Source: Aequorivita sp. H23M31 | Lineage (GTDB): Bacteria > Bacteroidota > Bacteroidia > Flavobacteriales > Flavobacteriaceae | Direction: 5' to 3' | NCBI RefSeq assembly: GCF_004022485.1 | Contig: NZ_CP034951.1 | Location: forward strand, 1,426,001-1,490,000 | Length of the DNA: 64,000 bases | Shown: positions 38,074-45,949 of the stretch, piece by piece | Numbering within the stretch: the first letter of the stretch is position 1 | Layout: every line of letters starts with the position of its first letter | Translations under genes and position numbers: made by a program | Notes under the pieces: generated by a model | What the model saw: only the letters and a program-made list of their open reading frames with translations | Told to the model about the DNA's origin: nothing | Databases searched by the model: none

Positions 38074-38150
38074 GAAGGGAGAAAAAAGGTGGAAATCGAA
38101 ATCGTCCCTCGATGGAGTTTATCCTGAGACGGGTCGACTTTTTCCAGTTA

Positions 38151-38199
38151 TGAGGGATGAGTGATGAGTGATGAGTGATGAGTGATGAGTGATGAGTGA
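38151..38199. repeat. (GATGAGT)n heptad tandem repeat
   Basis: Six to seven near-perfect copies of the 7-bp unit GATGAGT, in the host spacer to the left of the prophage. Another single partial copy occurs near 38254-38270. Confidence 0.85.
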
Positions 38200-38325
38200 A
38201 AAAAATTCTACTGTCCACCAACTAACAACTCGCATTACTGACAACTTTTTCCAGTGATGAGTTATGAGTGATGTATAAGGGGTAAAGTAAATAATACAAT
38301 ATAAAAAGGTTTATAAAAAGGTTCA

Positions 38326-38360
38326 AAAAGCCCGTGTTTTCAAGCGACACGGGCTTTTTT
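38326..38360. terminator. Strong bidirectional rho-independent terminator
   Basis: Stem AAAAAGCCCGTGT (38326-38338) pairs with ACACGGGCTTTTT (38347-38359), a GC-rich core flanked by A and T runs, so it can stop transcripts from both sides. No gene ends nearby on the left; it may have served a gene now separated by the prophage. Confidence 0.75.
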
Positions 38361-38555
38361 ATGCGCTGAGGTTAGCAAAAGCAAATTGTACATTAATTAC
38401 ATTTATCTACCATTTATCTACCATTAAACAAGCCTTAAAATACTTTTTATCAACAGTGATCTTCCATTGGGTGGTCCATAAGTGCCAATAAGTACTATAC
38501 TGCCTAGAAAAACAAGGGGTATGGCACAAATGTACACATTAGAAGGCTGTGTTGC

Positions 38556-38591
38556 AAGGTGGTTTTTTGGGCAGGATAAGCCACCTTTTTG
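38556..38591. terminator. Hairpin near the prophage left end
   Basis: AAGGTGG (38556-38562) pairs with CCACCTT (38581-38587) followed by a T run on the plus strand. It may insulate the phage from host transcription or mark the end region. Confidence 0.4.
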
Positions 38592-38618
38592 TTGAGGCCA
38601 ACAAAATGGTAAAAAAAG

Positions 38619-38654
38619 GTAGGATGGACAGTAGGATGGACAGTAGGATGGACA
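38619..38654. repeat. Three tandem copies of a 12-bp repeat at the prophage left end
   Basis: GTAGGATGGACA is repeated three times perfectly at 38619-38630, 38631-38642 and 38643-38654. Upstream, ATTTATCTACC is repeated at 38401-38411 and 38412-38422. Mu-like phages carry several transposase-binding sites at each end; these repeats are candidates, but this is not shown. Confidence 0.65.
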
Positions 38655-38749
38655 AAAAGCGATAAAAACAGACCTCTAAACCATACCTAAGCAACCAAAA
38701 AAAGGTGAAAAACGCCCTTTTTGGTGGTTATAAAGGGGGGCAAACGACA

Positions 38750-38779
38750 TAAAAAAAGCACCTTAAAAGGGGTGCTTTT
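38750..38779 (-). terminator. Rho-independent terminator of the repressor gene
   Basis: AAAAGCACC (38754-38762) pairs with GGTGCTTTT (38771-38779); read on the minus strand the stem is followed by a run of T residues. It lies about 70 bp beyond the repressor stop codon. Confidence 0.75.
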
Positions 38780-38848
38780 GTTGATTATCAATGTGTTAGG
38801 TATAAAACGGCTCTATTTTTTCCGCGCAAACCTTGTACAATTTGTCAA

Positions 38849-39253
38849 TTACCGGTCTGGTTCAGCAACGTTTCGGTAATTATTTTGAGGTTCCAGTTCT
38901 TTTTTTAGTTGCTCAATCTCCTTTTCCAGCTTTTCAATGTGCTTTTGTTGCAGCGTGATCAGGTACTGGTCCCTTTCGTCTTCCGGGGGCTTCTTTTCTA
39001 GTGGATCGGCACCGGTCTTTTTCAGCATTTCTCCTTTTCCCGTCAAGAGCCATTCAATATTTATAATTTCAGAATATTCTGAATTTAATAGACGTTCGAA
39101 AAAGTCAAAACTTGGCTTGGCTTTTCCTTTAGTCATATCATAGATGCCCTGAGTTCTATCGTAGCCTAAATTTTTAGCAAATTCATTCCTTGTAATTCCC
39201 AAGGAATCAATTAGTTTCGTTAGACGTACAGAAATATCTGTATTATTCTTCAT
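38849..39253 (-). CDS. Prophage repressor-like HTH protein
   Basis: 134 residues. The first 65 form an HTH_XRE-like DNA-binding domain (LTKLIDSLGITRNEFAKNLG, then YDRTQGIYDMTKGKAKPSF). Residues about 95-120 form a Glu/Lys-rich coiled coil (HIEKLEKEIEQLKKELE) suited to oligomerisation. It is divergent from the first early gene across a 58-bp spacer containing a palindromic operator. A second matching palindrome lies inside its own coding sequence. It is the likely lysogeny repressor, in the position of Mu c. Confidence 0.75.
   Translation of the reverse strand: MKNNTDISVRLTKLIDSLGITRNEFAKNLGYDRTQGIYDMTKGKAKPSFDFFERLLNSEYSEIINIEWLLTGKGEMLKKTGADPLEKKPPEDERDQYLITLQQKHIEKLEKEIEQLKKELEPQNNYRNVAEPDR
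39068..39083. promoter_or_regulatory. Palindrome matching the early operator, inside the repressor gene
   Basis: TTCAGAATATTCTGAA is a perfect 16-bp palindrome. It shares the core CAGAAnnTTCTG with the operator in the early promoter about 200 bp away, which suggests a second repressor site for looping or autoregulation. Confidence 0.6.
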
Positions 39254-39266
39254 ATTTATTTGGTTA

Positions 39267-39284
39267 ATACAGAAAATTCTGTAT
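39267..39284. promoter_or_regulatory. Early-promoter operator palindrome
   Basis: ATACAGAAAATTCTGTAT has perfect 8-bp arms around a 2-bp centre. Its last base is the first base of the early -7 box, so a bound repressor would block the promoter. Confidence 0.7.
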
Positions 39285-39291
39285 ATATTTG
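39284..39291 (+). promoter_or_regulatory. Early phage promoter -7 box
   Basis: TATATTTG matches the Bacteroidetes -7 consensus TAnnTTTG; a TTTG at 39259-39262 could be the -33 element (spacing 21 bp). It is about 20 bp before the first early gene. Confidence 0.65.
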
Positions 39292-39311
39292 CTTATCAAT
39301 AACCCAAAGAT

Positions 39312-39524
39312 ATGAAAAGTAAGACAGTAAAAGAACGCAAGGCACTGGAAGAAATGTTGATATGGGGCGACATTGCCCGTATAGCAAGGCTTGCCGAGGT
39401 AAACAGAAAAACGGTGGAACGCTGGTTTAACGGTGATAACAACAACCACAAAGTGGCGGCCTATGCCAAGGCTGTAATTGAAAAAAGAAACGAAACAATT
39501 GAATCTAAAATTGCAGAATTATGA
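39312..39524 (+). CDS. Small HTH protein, first early gene (Ner/Cro-like position)
   Basis: 70 residues. A helix-turn-helix is visible in GDIARIARLAEVNRKTVERW followed by a Lys/Arg-rich helix. As the first gene after the early promoter and divergent from the repressor, it occupies the position of Mu ner or lambda cro and may repress the repressor promoter. It overlaps the next gene by 4 bp (ATGA). Confidence 0.65.
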   Translation: MKSKTVKERKALEEMLIWGDIARIARLAEVNRKTVERWFNGDNNNHKVAAYAKAVIEKRNETIESKIAEL

Positions 39525-39667
39525 GCAAGACAACCATTAACATACATATTTCTAAAATGTATGTAACACAGGACACCTGTCCGATTGTAACCGAACAGGT
39601 TTTAAAGGAGATTAATAAAAGAGTTCAATCTGCTGTATTTCAAGATTGCAGGGGTTCTGAGCATTAA
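39521..39667 (+). CDS. Small early phage protein (48 aa), unknown
   Basis: ATG at 39521 overlaps the stop of the HTH gene and the frame ends at TAA 39667, giving 48 residues beginning MSKTTINIHISKMYVTQDTC. No family recognised. Its 3' end overlaps by 4 bp the oppositely oriented zinc-ribbon gene. Confidence 0.45.
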   Translation: MSKTTINIHISKMYVTQDTCPIVTEQVLKEINKRVQSAVFQDCRGSEH

Positions 39668-39855
39668 ATATCAAATCCCATCTTTTTAGCGAGTTTTTGA
39701 ACCAAAGCACCAATGTTGTAATAATCCATAACTCCTACAACGGCCCCACAAGAAGCGCATTTTATGAATTGCAATTTATACCTAGAATTTTTCGGAGTCT
39801 CGATAGAGGATTCAAAACTCGTTGAGTTGCAAGAAGCACATTTAGAATAAGCCAT
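39664..39855 (-). CDS. Small zinc-ribbon protein (63 aa)
   Basis: 63 residues with two CxxC pairs (KCASCNSTS and KCASCGAVV) about 27 residues apart, typical of a zinc ribbon. It lies antisense to the early operon, between the HTH genes and the transposase gene. Such orientation within an otherwise co-directional early region suggests an independently expressed accessory (lysogenic) gene. Function unknown. Confidence 0.6.
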   Translation of the reverse strand: MAYSKCASCNSTSFESSIETPKNSRYKLQFIKCASCGAVVGVMDYYNIGALVQKLAKKMGFDI

Positions 39856-39898
39856 ATCACTATTATTTTAAGGTTAGCACTTCAAATATAGTGAAAAT

Positions 39899-39936
39899 CC
39901 CGCCACGGCACAGCGTGGTTTCGACACCACGGCGGG
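39899..39936. promoter_or_regulatory. GC-rich hairpin just upstream of the transposase gene
   Basis: CCCGCC (39899-39904) pairs with GGCGGG (39931-39936); the loop also contains partly complementary GTGG and CCAC stretches. It has no T run, so it looks less like a terminator than a structured leader 18 bp ahead of the transposase ATG. Possible attenuator or translational control element. Confidence 0.4.
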
Positions 39937-39954
39937 AGCAACCAATTAAGAATT

Positions 39955-41955
39955 ATGATTCCATCAGGACCCATATACGAAACCTACAACGGAAACACAC
40001 TTTGCGTCAATCAAGACGTTTTCCTATTCATCGGTATTGCCACACTTGACCAATTCCAGAAATGGGTGCAACGCAAAAAATTGGTTAGAGTCCGTACCAA
40101 AGGAAACGGCCGTACTGGTCTCATAAAGTACGATAGCATTCCGCCCACCTACTTACAAAAAATCAAAAAACACTTCGGAGACCCCTACCAAAAAGAAAAC
40201 GTCGATTCCTTCCTGAACCGTCTCCAGAATGATGACGAAGCCGCCATCTTCTACGCCAAAGCCGGCCTTTCCCCAGAAAAGGAATACCAGCACTACATCG
40301 AGGCGCAAATCCTAAATCTTTATGGCGTACTGCTTCAGGAAATAGACGAAAAGAAAGCCCGGAACAGCAGCTTCAAAATTACCGAGGCAAAACGCACACT
40401 TTCCAAGGTCGTAAACGAACTAAAGACCATTAAGCTTCCCAACGATAAACAAAAATTCCCCCATAAATTGCCCTCCAACCCTCGAAGCCTAGAACGCCGG
40501 TATTATGAATACAAAGAAGGCAGCTACGCCACTCTCATCCACGGAAACGAAGGCAACGTTAACGGCTTAAAAATAAAGGGTAAAATTGCCGATTTCATCC
40601 TCGCCCACTACGCCCTGCCCAACAAGCCTACCGTATTGGATGTGTGGACACGCTACGAAGCCGAGCGCGCCGCCAAAAAATGGCCAAAACTGGACGATGA
40701 CACCATCTACAAATGGCTGATGAAGCCTGTAAACCGCAAAAAATGGTTTCTAGGCCGTCACGGAAAGGCCGCTTGGATCAATGAGTACGGCCACAAGATT
40801 TCACGAGACAAGTCCGATTGGTTCCCTAACTGCTACTTGGCCATCGACGGTTCCAAACTCGACTGGATCCACTACAAAAAAGGAGCAAACTATAATATGG
40901 GTGCAGACCTAAAGCACGATATCGTTTTTGATGTCTATTCAGAAAAGATACTCGGATTCTACTGTGGGCTGGACCACGAGAACTACACCCAACACTTTCA
41001 CGCTTTCAAGATGGCAATGGGTGAGAGCCTTCAAAAACCTGCCCTGATCACCTATGATAATCAAGGAGGCCACAAAATGGAAGAAATGCAGGATTTGTAC
41101 GATCGCGTTATTGCCACCAACGGAGAGCATTATCCACACCGCGCGCTTGAGCACGGATCGCCTGTAGAGCAAATTTTCAAACGCTTTCAGCAGCAAGTTC
41201 TTAATAAAGTGTACTGGAGCGACAAACAGGCCGTAACCGTGCGCACCGAGGATAGCCGACCAAATATGGAGTTCGTAAAACGCCACCGGGACAAGTTAAA
41301 GACTATTGACGAACTAATAGCAGCCTTCAGCTACTACGTGGAAAAATGGAACGCAATGGAGCACCCGAAGTTCCCTGGGCAATCCCGAAACGAAGTCTAT
41401 CAGCACGAAAGCCAGTTTGAATTGGAACGCATCAACGAGCTGGATATGATGCGCCTGTTCTGGATCACTTCCAAAGATGCGCTTACCTACACTTCCACAG
41501 GTTTCACGCCTACCATTCGCAAAGAGACCTACCATTTTGAGGTGTATGACCTTGATGGAAATGTCGATCTGGATTTCAGAGATAAATACACCGGTTGCAA
41601 GTTCCACTACCAATACGATCCTAACCAACTGGATAACTACATCCGTCTATACCTACGCCTTCCAAACGGCGACACCAAGTATGTGGCAGATGCCGAACCG
41701 ATCAAAAAGGTAAAAGGTATCCCCGCACTTATGGACGATCACGATCGCAACCGCAAACACAAAATGCTGCACGTGCGCGATGAGGAGCTGAAACGAATTG
41801 AGGCCGAACTGGAGGCCCTGCGCCATAGAACAAATATTACTGAAGAATCATTAATCAAGGAACAAGATTTAGAACTGAAATTCCGAGGAAACATCCCAAA
41901 ACAAATCAGGGAAACCGCGGAAGCTGGAGAAGGATCTTGGGTCAATAAATACTAA
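39955..41955 (+). CDS. MuA-type transposase (DDE integrase core)
   Basis: 666 residues, similar in length to Mu A. An N-terminal Mu-type DNA-binding segment (VFLFIGIATLDQFQKWVQRK) precedes a helical region, then the catalytic core. Likely DDE residues are Asp298 (LAIDGSK), Asp368 (ITYDNQG) and Glu405 (SPVEQIFKRFQ). A beta-barrel domain follows (about 505-585), then a charged C-terminal region that in Mu contacts MuB. It inserts and replicates the phage by transposition. Confidence 0.93.
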   Translation: MIPSGPIYETYNGNTLCVNQDVFLFIGIATLDQFQKWVQRKKLVRVRTKGNGRTGLIKYDSIPPTYLQKIKKHFGDPYQKENVDSFLNRLQNDDEAAIFYAKAGLSPEKEYQHYIEAQILNLYGVLLQEIDEKKARNSSFKITEAKRTLSKVVNELKTIKLPNDKQKFPHKLPSNPRSLERRYYEYKEGSYATLIHGNEGNVNGLKIKGKIADFILAHYALPNKPTVLDVWTRYEAERAAKKWPKLDDDTIYKWLMKPVNRKKWFLGRHGKAAWINEYGHKISRDKSDWFPNCYLAIDGSKLDWIHYKKGANYNMGADLKHDIVFDVYSEKILGFYCGLDHENYTQHFHAFKMAMGESLQKPALITYDNQGGHKMEEMQDLYDRVIATNGEHYPHRALEHGSPVEQIFKRFQQQVLNKVYWSDKQAVTVRTEDSRPNMEFVKRHRDKLKTIDELIAAFSYYVEKWNAMEHPKFPGQSRNEVYQHESQFELERINELDMMRLFWITSKDALTYTSTGFTPTIRKETYHFEVYDLDGNVDLDFRDKYTGCKFHYQYDPNQLDNYIRLYLRLPNGDTKYVADAEPIKKVKGIPALMDDHDRNRKHKMLHVRDEELKRIEAELEALRHRTNITEESLIKEQDLELKFRGNIPKQIRETAEAGEGSWVNKY

Positions 41956-41960
41956 TCGCT

Positions 41961-42137
41961 ATGAGAACGCCAAAAGACAATCGCCGATACTATTTGCATC
42001 AAAAAATAAAAAAAGACTTCAAGTACTCAGCGCAAAAAAAAACAGTCTTCGTTGCTTGGGATGAAGATGTTCAAAACGAATTCCTTTCAGAACTAAAAAA
42101 CGAGTATAGATACAACATTCAAACTGAAATAAGATGA
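41961..42137 (+). CDS. Small phage protein (58 aa) between transposase subunits, unknown
   Basis: ATG at 41961 to TGA at 42137, 58 residues, very basic N-terminal half (MRTPKDNRRYYLHQKIKKDF) and acidic C-terminal half. It overlaps the MuB-type gene by 4 bp, which supports a real, coupled gene. No family recognised. Confidence 0.5.
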   Translation: MRTPKDNRRYYLHQKIKKDFKYSAQKKTVFVAWDEDVQNEFLSELKNEYRYNIQTEIR

Positions 42138-42991
42138 AAACAACCCACCTAAACCAACTCATCCAAGAAGTAAAATGGATGTCCAAAAAACGCTCACAGA
42201 ACTATGTGGCGGCAAAGTCTCAGGTTTCAACCGCCGTTATCAGCAAGATCGTTAACGGTGACCTTAGTCAGATAAGCGACTCCCTTTTAAACAAGATTCA
42301 AAGCAACTTAAAGATCGATCCTAACTGGAACATCGCCATAACCGATAATCTGGAAGGCCTGTACAACTGTTGCCGCGATGCCCAGCTGGACAGCCTCCTA
42401 CTTTGCATCAGCGACAAGGCCGGTAAGGGCAAAACCAACGCTTTTGAGTACTACGACCGCAAAAACAACAATGTGTTTCACATAGAATGTCAAAAGACCT
42501 GGACCCAGAAGGTATTTGTAAAGCAGCTGCTCATTACCCTTGGCAAAAAACCGCAAGGCACCACTTGGCAGATGCTGGAAGAATTTGACCGCGCCATCCG
42601 AAATATTGAAAACGGCCTATTGATCATTGACCAGGCCGACCACCTTAAAGAGCCGCAATTCAATATGATAATGGATTTCAGCAACGACTACAAAGGCCGT
42701 CTTGGCATCATCATCAGTGGCGTAAAGCACTTGGAGCGCAAAATGAGAGCTGGCGTACTGAAAGAAAAAGGAAGCTATGACGAACTGGAAAGCCGCTTTG
42801 GCCGGACTTACATAGAACTGAATCCAGTTTCATTAAAGGACGTAACAAAAATATGTTTCGCCAACGGAGTGGAAAATCCCTCGCAGATACAGACCATTTA
42901 CGACACCTGTGGCGGCGATTTAAGACGGGTTAAGCGAGACGTCCAGAAAATAAAGATAGGGCAACGACCACGCGTAAAACTGGCCTCATGA
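42134..42991 (+). CDS. MuB-type transposition AAA+ ATPase
   Basis: 285 residues. An N-terminal HTH domain of about 65 residues (MSKKRSQNYVAAKSQVSTAV) resembles that of MuB. The ATPase has Walker A DKAGKGKTN (about 96-104) and Walker B NGLLIIDQADHLK. MuB proteins bind target DNA, stimulate MuA and give target immunity. It is directly downstream of the transposase gene, as in Mu. Confidence 0.9.
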   Translation: MKTTHLNQLIQEVKWMSKKRSQNYVAAKSQVSTAVISKIVNGDLSQISDSLLNKIQSNLKIDPNWNIAITDNLEGLYNCCRDAQLDSLLLCISDKAGKGKTNAFEYYDRKNNNVFHIECQKTWTQKVFVKQLLITLGKKPQGTTWQMLEEFDRAIRNIENGLLIIDQADHLKEPQFNMIMDFSNDYKGRLGIIISGVKHLERKMRAGVLKEKGSYDELESRFGRTYIELNPVSLKDVTKICFANGVENPSQIQTIYDTCGGDLRRVKRDVQKIKIGQRPRVKLAS

Positions 42992-42992
42992 T

Positions 42993-43628
42993 ATGGCGAA
43001 ACGAAAAAAGGCCGTATCGGTCTATGAACTGGAGCAAACAAGCTTTAAGACCCTTCCGCTGGAGGGCGCATTCAAAAAATTAATAGGAACACCCGAAGTG
43101 TCCGGCAGTTGGTTCGTCTTTGGCGATCCGGGACAGGGAAAAACAACATTCAACATGCAGCTGGCAAAGCAAATAACACAATGGGAACGCGTAGAGTACA
43201 ATACCCTGGAGGAAGGTGCCCGGTTGAGTATGCAACAGGCCGTGCTGGAAAACAATATGGCGCAATGCCGAAAGGGAAGCTTCAAGATACTGGACAAAAT
43301 GCCAATTGATGAGCTCAAGGAACGCCTCCGCAATCCACGTACCGCCCGGGTTGTGTTTATCGATTCCGTCCAGTACACTTTTATGACCAAACGCGAATAT
43401 AAGGAGTTGCAGGCTGAATTTCCAAAGCACCTCTTTATCTGGGTAAGCCACGCTAAAGGCAAAAAGCCATTGGGCGCACTGGCCGAGGCTATTTGGTACG
43501 ACAGCGATGTTAAAATATTTGTCCAGGGCTTCCGCGCCTATTCCATAAGCCGTGCCAGTCGGGGCATATTGACCGAACCCTACACCATCTGGGAAGAAGG
43601 TGCAAGAAAATTCCACGAAATACTCTAA
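42993..43628 (+). CDS. RecA-like P-loop ATPase of the phage early region
   Basis: 211 residues. Walker A GDPGQGKTTFN (about 45-55) and Walker B VVFIDSVQYTF, followed by LFIWVSHAKG, place it in the RecA/KaiC-like P-loop class. It starts one base after the MuB gene stop. It has no Mu counterpart by position; a role in replication or recombination is inferred from fold and context only. Confidence 0.75.
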   Translation: MAKRKKAVSVYELEQTSFKTLPLEGAFKKLIGTPEVSGSWFVFGDPGQGKTTFNMQLAKQITQWERVEYNTLEEGARLSMQQAVLENNMAQCRKGSFKILDKMPIDELKERLRNPRTARVVFIDSVQYTFMTKREYKELQAEFPKHLFIWVSHAKGKKPLGALAEAIWYDSDVKIFVQGFRAYSISRASRGILTEPYTIWEEGARKFHEIL

Positions 43629-43639
43629 ACCCAAAAACC

Positions 43640-43951
43640 ATGAAAACAATCAATGAAATCCTAAAAATGACCACCGAAGATTACGAAATGCTCCTTATGG
43701 ACTGGTGGCTCAGCTACTGCGCGCAAAAAGGCCAAAACCAACAGCAGGTACAAAAACTGATGTGCAACAACACGCTATACAATTGGTGGTACGCCCAACT
43801 GGAAGCCGTGGAGCGTGAATTCATCCAAGAGGCAACGCCCTACGCGGCCAGCTACACCCAAGACGACGCCAAAAAGCTCTACGCAAAGCACGTGTACAAG
43901 CTTCAAAAGTATTACAACAGCAACCTAATTAAAGAAGCCCTAAACCAATGA
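43640..43951 (+). CDS. Phage early protein, unknown (103 aa)
   Basis: 103 residues, Gln- and aromatic-rich (MDWWLSYCAQKGQNQQQVQK), predicted helical, no signal or membrane segment. It lies 11 bp after the RecA-like ATPase gene and overlaps the next gene by 4 bp. No family recognised. Confidence 0.6.
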   Translation: MKTINEILKMTTEDYEMLLMDWWLSYCAQKGQNQQQVQKLMCNNTLYNWWYAQLEAVEREFIQEATPYAASYTQDDAKKLYAKHVYKLQKYYNSNLIKEALNQ

Positions 43952-44106
43952 ACCTAAAAGTAAACCACATACCCGCCAACTGGCAGCCCGGAAACCACAG
44001 GGCAATATCCGAATGGATGGAACGCCTGCCCAGTGTTAGAAACTTTGAAACCATTAAAACCATAGACGCCAATTATGACAAAAACAGAACTGCAGCAACG
44101 CTTTAA
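43948..44106 (+). CDS. Small phage protein (52 aa), unknown
   Basis: ATG at 43948 overlaps the previous stop (ATGA); TAA at 44106 gives 52 residues beginning MNLKVNHIPANWQPGNHRAI. It overlaps the next gene by 32 bp in another frame. Short and unplaced; the ATGA coupling is the main support. Confidence 0.4.
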   Translation: MNLKVNHIPANWQPGNHRAISEWMERLPSVRNFETIKTIDANYDKNRTAATL

Positions 44107-44314
44107 GCTCCTTGGTTCCGTACTCTACCACAGCCGAGACCGAGGCTACTTTAGCAGTGGCCAGCGCACGTGCCTAAACATGGAGCGCTCAGCCATTATT
44201 AGAGCCATCAACCACATAGAACTGGACGGCAAAGAAACCGCCAAACCAAGCTACACCATTCCCGAACACTTGGAAGTGAAGTGTAAGCAAGTAATAACAG
44301 ATTTTAAAATTTAA
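44075..44314 (+). CDS. Phage early protein, unknown (79 aa)
   Basis: 79 residues, basic and mostly helical, containing YHSRDRGYFSSGQRTC. No family recognised. Same strand and tight spacing as the surrounding early genes. Confidence 0.55.
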   Translation: MTKTELQQRFKLLGSVLYHSRDRGYFSSGQRTCLNMERSAIIRAINHIELDGKETAKPSYTIPEHLEVKCKQVITDFKI

Positions 44315-44332
44315 TCTAAAACCATAATCCAA

Positions 44333-44818
44333 ATGAACACAATAACAGACCTCAGAGAAGTATCAACCTTCAAATTGAAAGTAGAGCAATTGGCCAGAAC
44401 TATGGACGGTGCTCTTAACCCAAAACTGAACCATTTCACAATGGCAGAAATAGAAAAAGAATTGTCAGATCGAGCCGCTGCAAAATTTGTAGATGCTGTA
44501 AAAAAGCACCTAGATAATAATAACGAGCCAATACGTTGGGGAATCGACCTTGGTTCGGACATCGGCCTAGAGCAATATAGCACCACCCAAATAGAGGAAG
44601 AGTTCATTAAAAGAAATCACACAGCTGAAGCATCGCTATTACTGAATATTGGAAATGGCCGTACAACTTTCGATGCCAAAGGGAAGACCTCTATCATCCT
44701 CGACAGACTAGCTCAAGCATTTAAGCACGATCCTAGATTACAAAACCTATGTATTGAAGCTACACTAATAGCGAAGCTCGATAGCTTTTTCAAAACAGAT
44801 AACCCTAAACAATCATAA
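44333..44818 (+). CDS. Phage early protein, unknown (161 aa)
   Basis: 161 residues, soluble and helix-rich. The stretch EKELSDRAAAKFVDAVKKHL suggests an amphipathic helix. It ends two bases before the DUF3164 gene. No family recognised. Confidence 0.6.
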   Translation: MNTITDLREVSTFKLKVEQLARTMDGALNPKLNHFTMAEIEKELSDRAAAKFVDAVKKHLDNNNEPIRWGIDLGSDIGLEQYSTTQIEEEFIKRNHTAEASLLLNIGNGRTTFDAKGKTSIILDRLAQAFKHDPRLQNLCIEATLIAKLDSFFKTDNPKQS

Positions 44819-44820
44819 AA

Positions 44821-45471
44821 ATGAGCACACAAACAATAGACCTAAGCACCCTTTCAGCCTCCGAGCTGAAGGCAGAATTGGAAAGAAGGCAAGAAGCCGA
44901 AATACAAGGCTACAAAACCGCAAAAAAGCAGTTCCGGACAGATAAGGACAATTTTGCCCTGCACGCCGCTGGCAAGTTCAAACAGCTCCAAAAGGAGATG
45001 AAGGAAATCAAGGAATACACCATTCGCGAAGCCAATAAGCTCTACGACCGCATGTACACCATTGAAGGCAAAGAACCGAAAGAAACCAAATCTTTCAGCC
45101 TTAAAAATGAAGAGGACACCATTAAGGTAACCGTAGATCGTCAAGAGCGGTTCGAGTTCAATGAGGAAGCCACCGTTCACATTAATGCCATTAAAGACAT
45201 TTTCCGTGAAAAGTTTGAAGCGCGCCACAAAGGAATGTACAACCTTCTGGACGGCCTACTCATCAAAGGCACCAAAGGCGAATACGATCCAAAACTGCTC
45301 GCAAAAGCCCGCAAACAAGTACGCGAGCTTGGCGATGACAACCTGATAGCCGAATTTGACAAACTGGACGATTGCCAGCGTGTAGTTGGCTCATCATTGT
45401 ACTGCCGCTTGTATATGAAAGACGACAAACAAAAATGGCAAGATGTAAGCCTTCAATTTTCATCCCTGTAA
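44821..45471 (+). CDS. DUF3164 family phage protein
   Basis: 216 residues. An N-terminal helix rich in Glu/Lys is followed by the DUF3164 body: SFSLKNEEDTIKVTVDRQER, INAIKDIFREKF, LDGLLIKGTKGEYDPKLLAK and the terminal RVVGSSLYCRLY block. DUF3164 genes are a hallmark of the early region of Mu-like phages; their function is unknown. Confidence 0.8.
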   Translation: MSTQTIDLSTLSASELKAELERRQEAEIQGYKTAKKQFRTDKDNFALHAAGKFKQLQKEMKEIKEYTIREANKLYDRMYTIEGKEPKETKSFSLKNEEDTIKVTVDRQERFEFNEEATVHINAIKDIFREKFEARHKGMYNLLDGLLIKGTKGEYDPKLLAKARKQVRELGDDNLIAEFDKLDDCQRVVGSSLYCRLYMKDDKQKWQDVSLQFSSL

Positions 45472-45474
45472 GCT

Positions 45475-45672
45475 ATGGCCACCGAAATAAAATGCGAAGC
45501 AATAGACAGCGGCCTCATCCACGTTAACGGCAAGGAGGTGAGGCTGGACATGAACGGCAACTGGATGGGCCAACATCTGGACGTTACCGAAGCCAAGGTT
45601 TTCAACATATTTCTCAATTCCGCCGAGCGCGCTGGCAGAATAAAGATCAAGAAAGCCATTTTCACGGTTTAG
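45475..45672 (+). CDS. Small phage protein (65 aa), unknown
   Basis: 65 residues, beta-rich by eye (IKCEAIDSGLIHVNGKEVRL), starting 3 bp after the DUF3164 stop. No family recognised. A REP-like hairpin follows. Confidence 0.5.
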   Translation: MATEIKCEAIDSGLIHVNGKEVRLDMNGNWMGQHLDVTEAKVFNIFLNSAERAGRIKIKKAIFTV

Positions 45673-45678
45673 ACTAAC

Positions 45679-45715
45679 CACCCCCAGCTTCCCTCCCTTT
45701 GGGAGGGTTAGGTGG
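45679..45715. repeat. REP-like palindrome CCCTCCC-TTT-GGGAGGG
   Basis: CCCTCCC (45691-45697) and GGGAGGG (45701-45707) form a tight stem, with CCACC and GGTGG arms outside it. This looks like a host-type interspersed palindrome that entered a phage spacer. Confidence 0.55.
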
Positions 45716-45731
45716 GACAAAACAACAACTT

Positions 45732-45944
45732 ATGAAAACACGAGCACCTTTCATCCCAAACGACGTTTCCCGCTGTAACAATGACCGTTGCGGCCTACGC
45801 CTCCATTGCGCCCGATACCTTCAGCTTAAGCTGGATGCAAAAACCAACGCCCCGCTCCGCAGCGTTACCCGCTTTGGAAACCAAGGAATCACAACCCAAT
45901 GCGATGCGTTAATTCCGGTAGATAACCGTAAAATTTCCGATTAA
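45732..45944 (+). CDS. Small Cys-containing phage protein (70 aa)
   Basis: From ATG at 45732, 70 residues with CNNDRCGLRLHCARY and a later Cys in TQCDAL, possibly a metal-binding cluster. An earlier in-frame ATG at 45699 lies within the REP-like palindrome and is unlikely. No family recognised. Confidence 0.55.
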   Translation: MKTRAPFIPNDVSRCNNDRCGLRLHCARYLQLKLDAKTNAPLRSVTRFGNQGITTQCDALIPVDNRKISD

Positions 45945-45949
45945 GCCCA

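Noticed and set aside
38151..38199. CRISPR-like short repeats
   Set aside because: The units are a 7-bp tandem repeat with no spacers; no cas genes are present.
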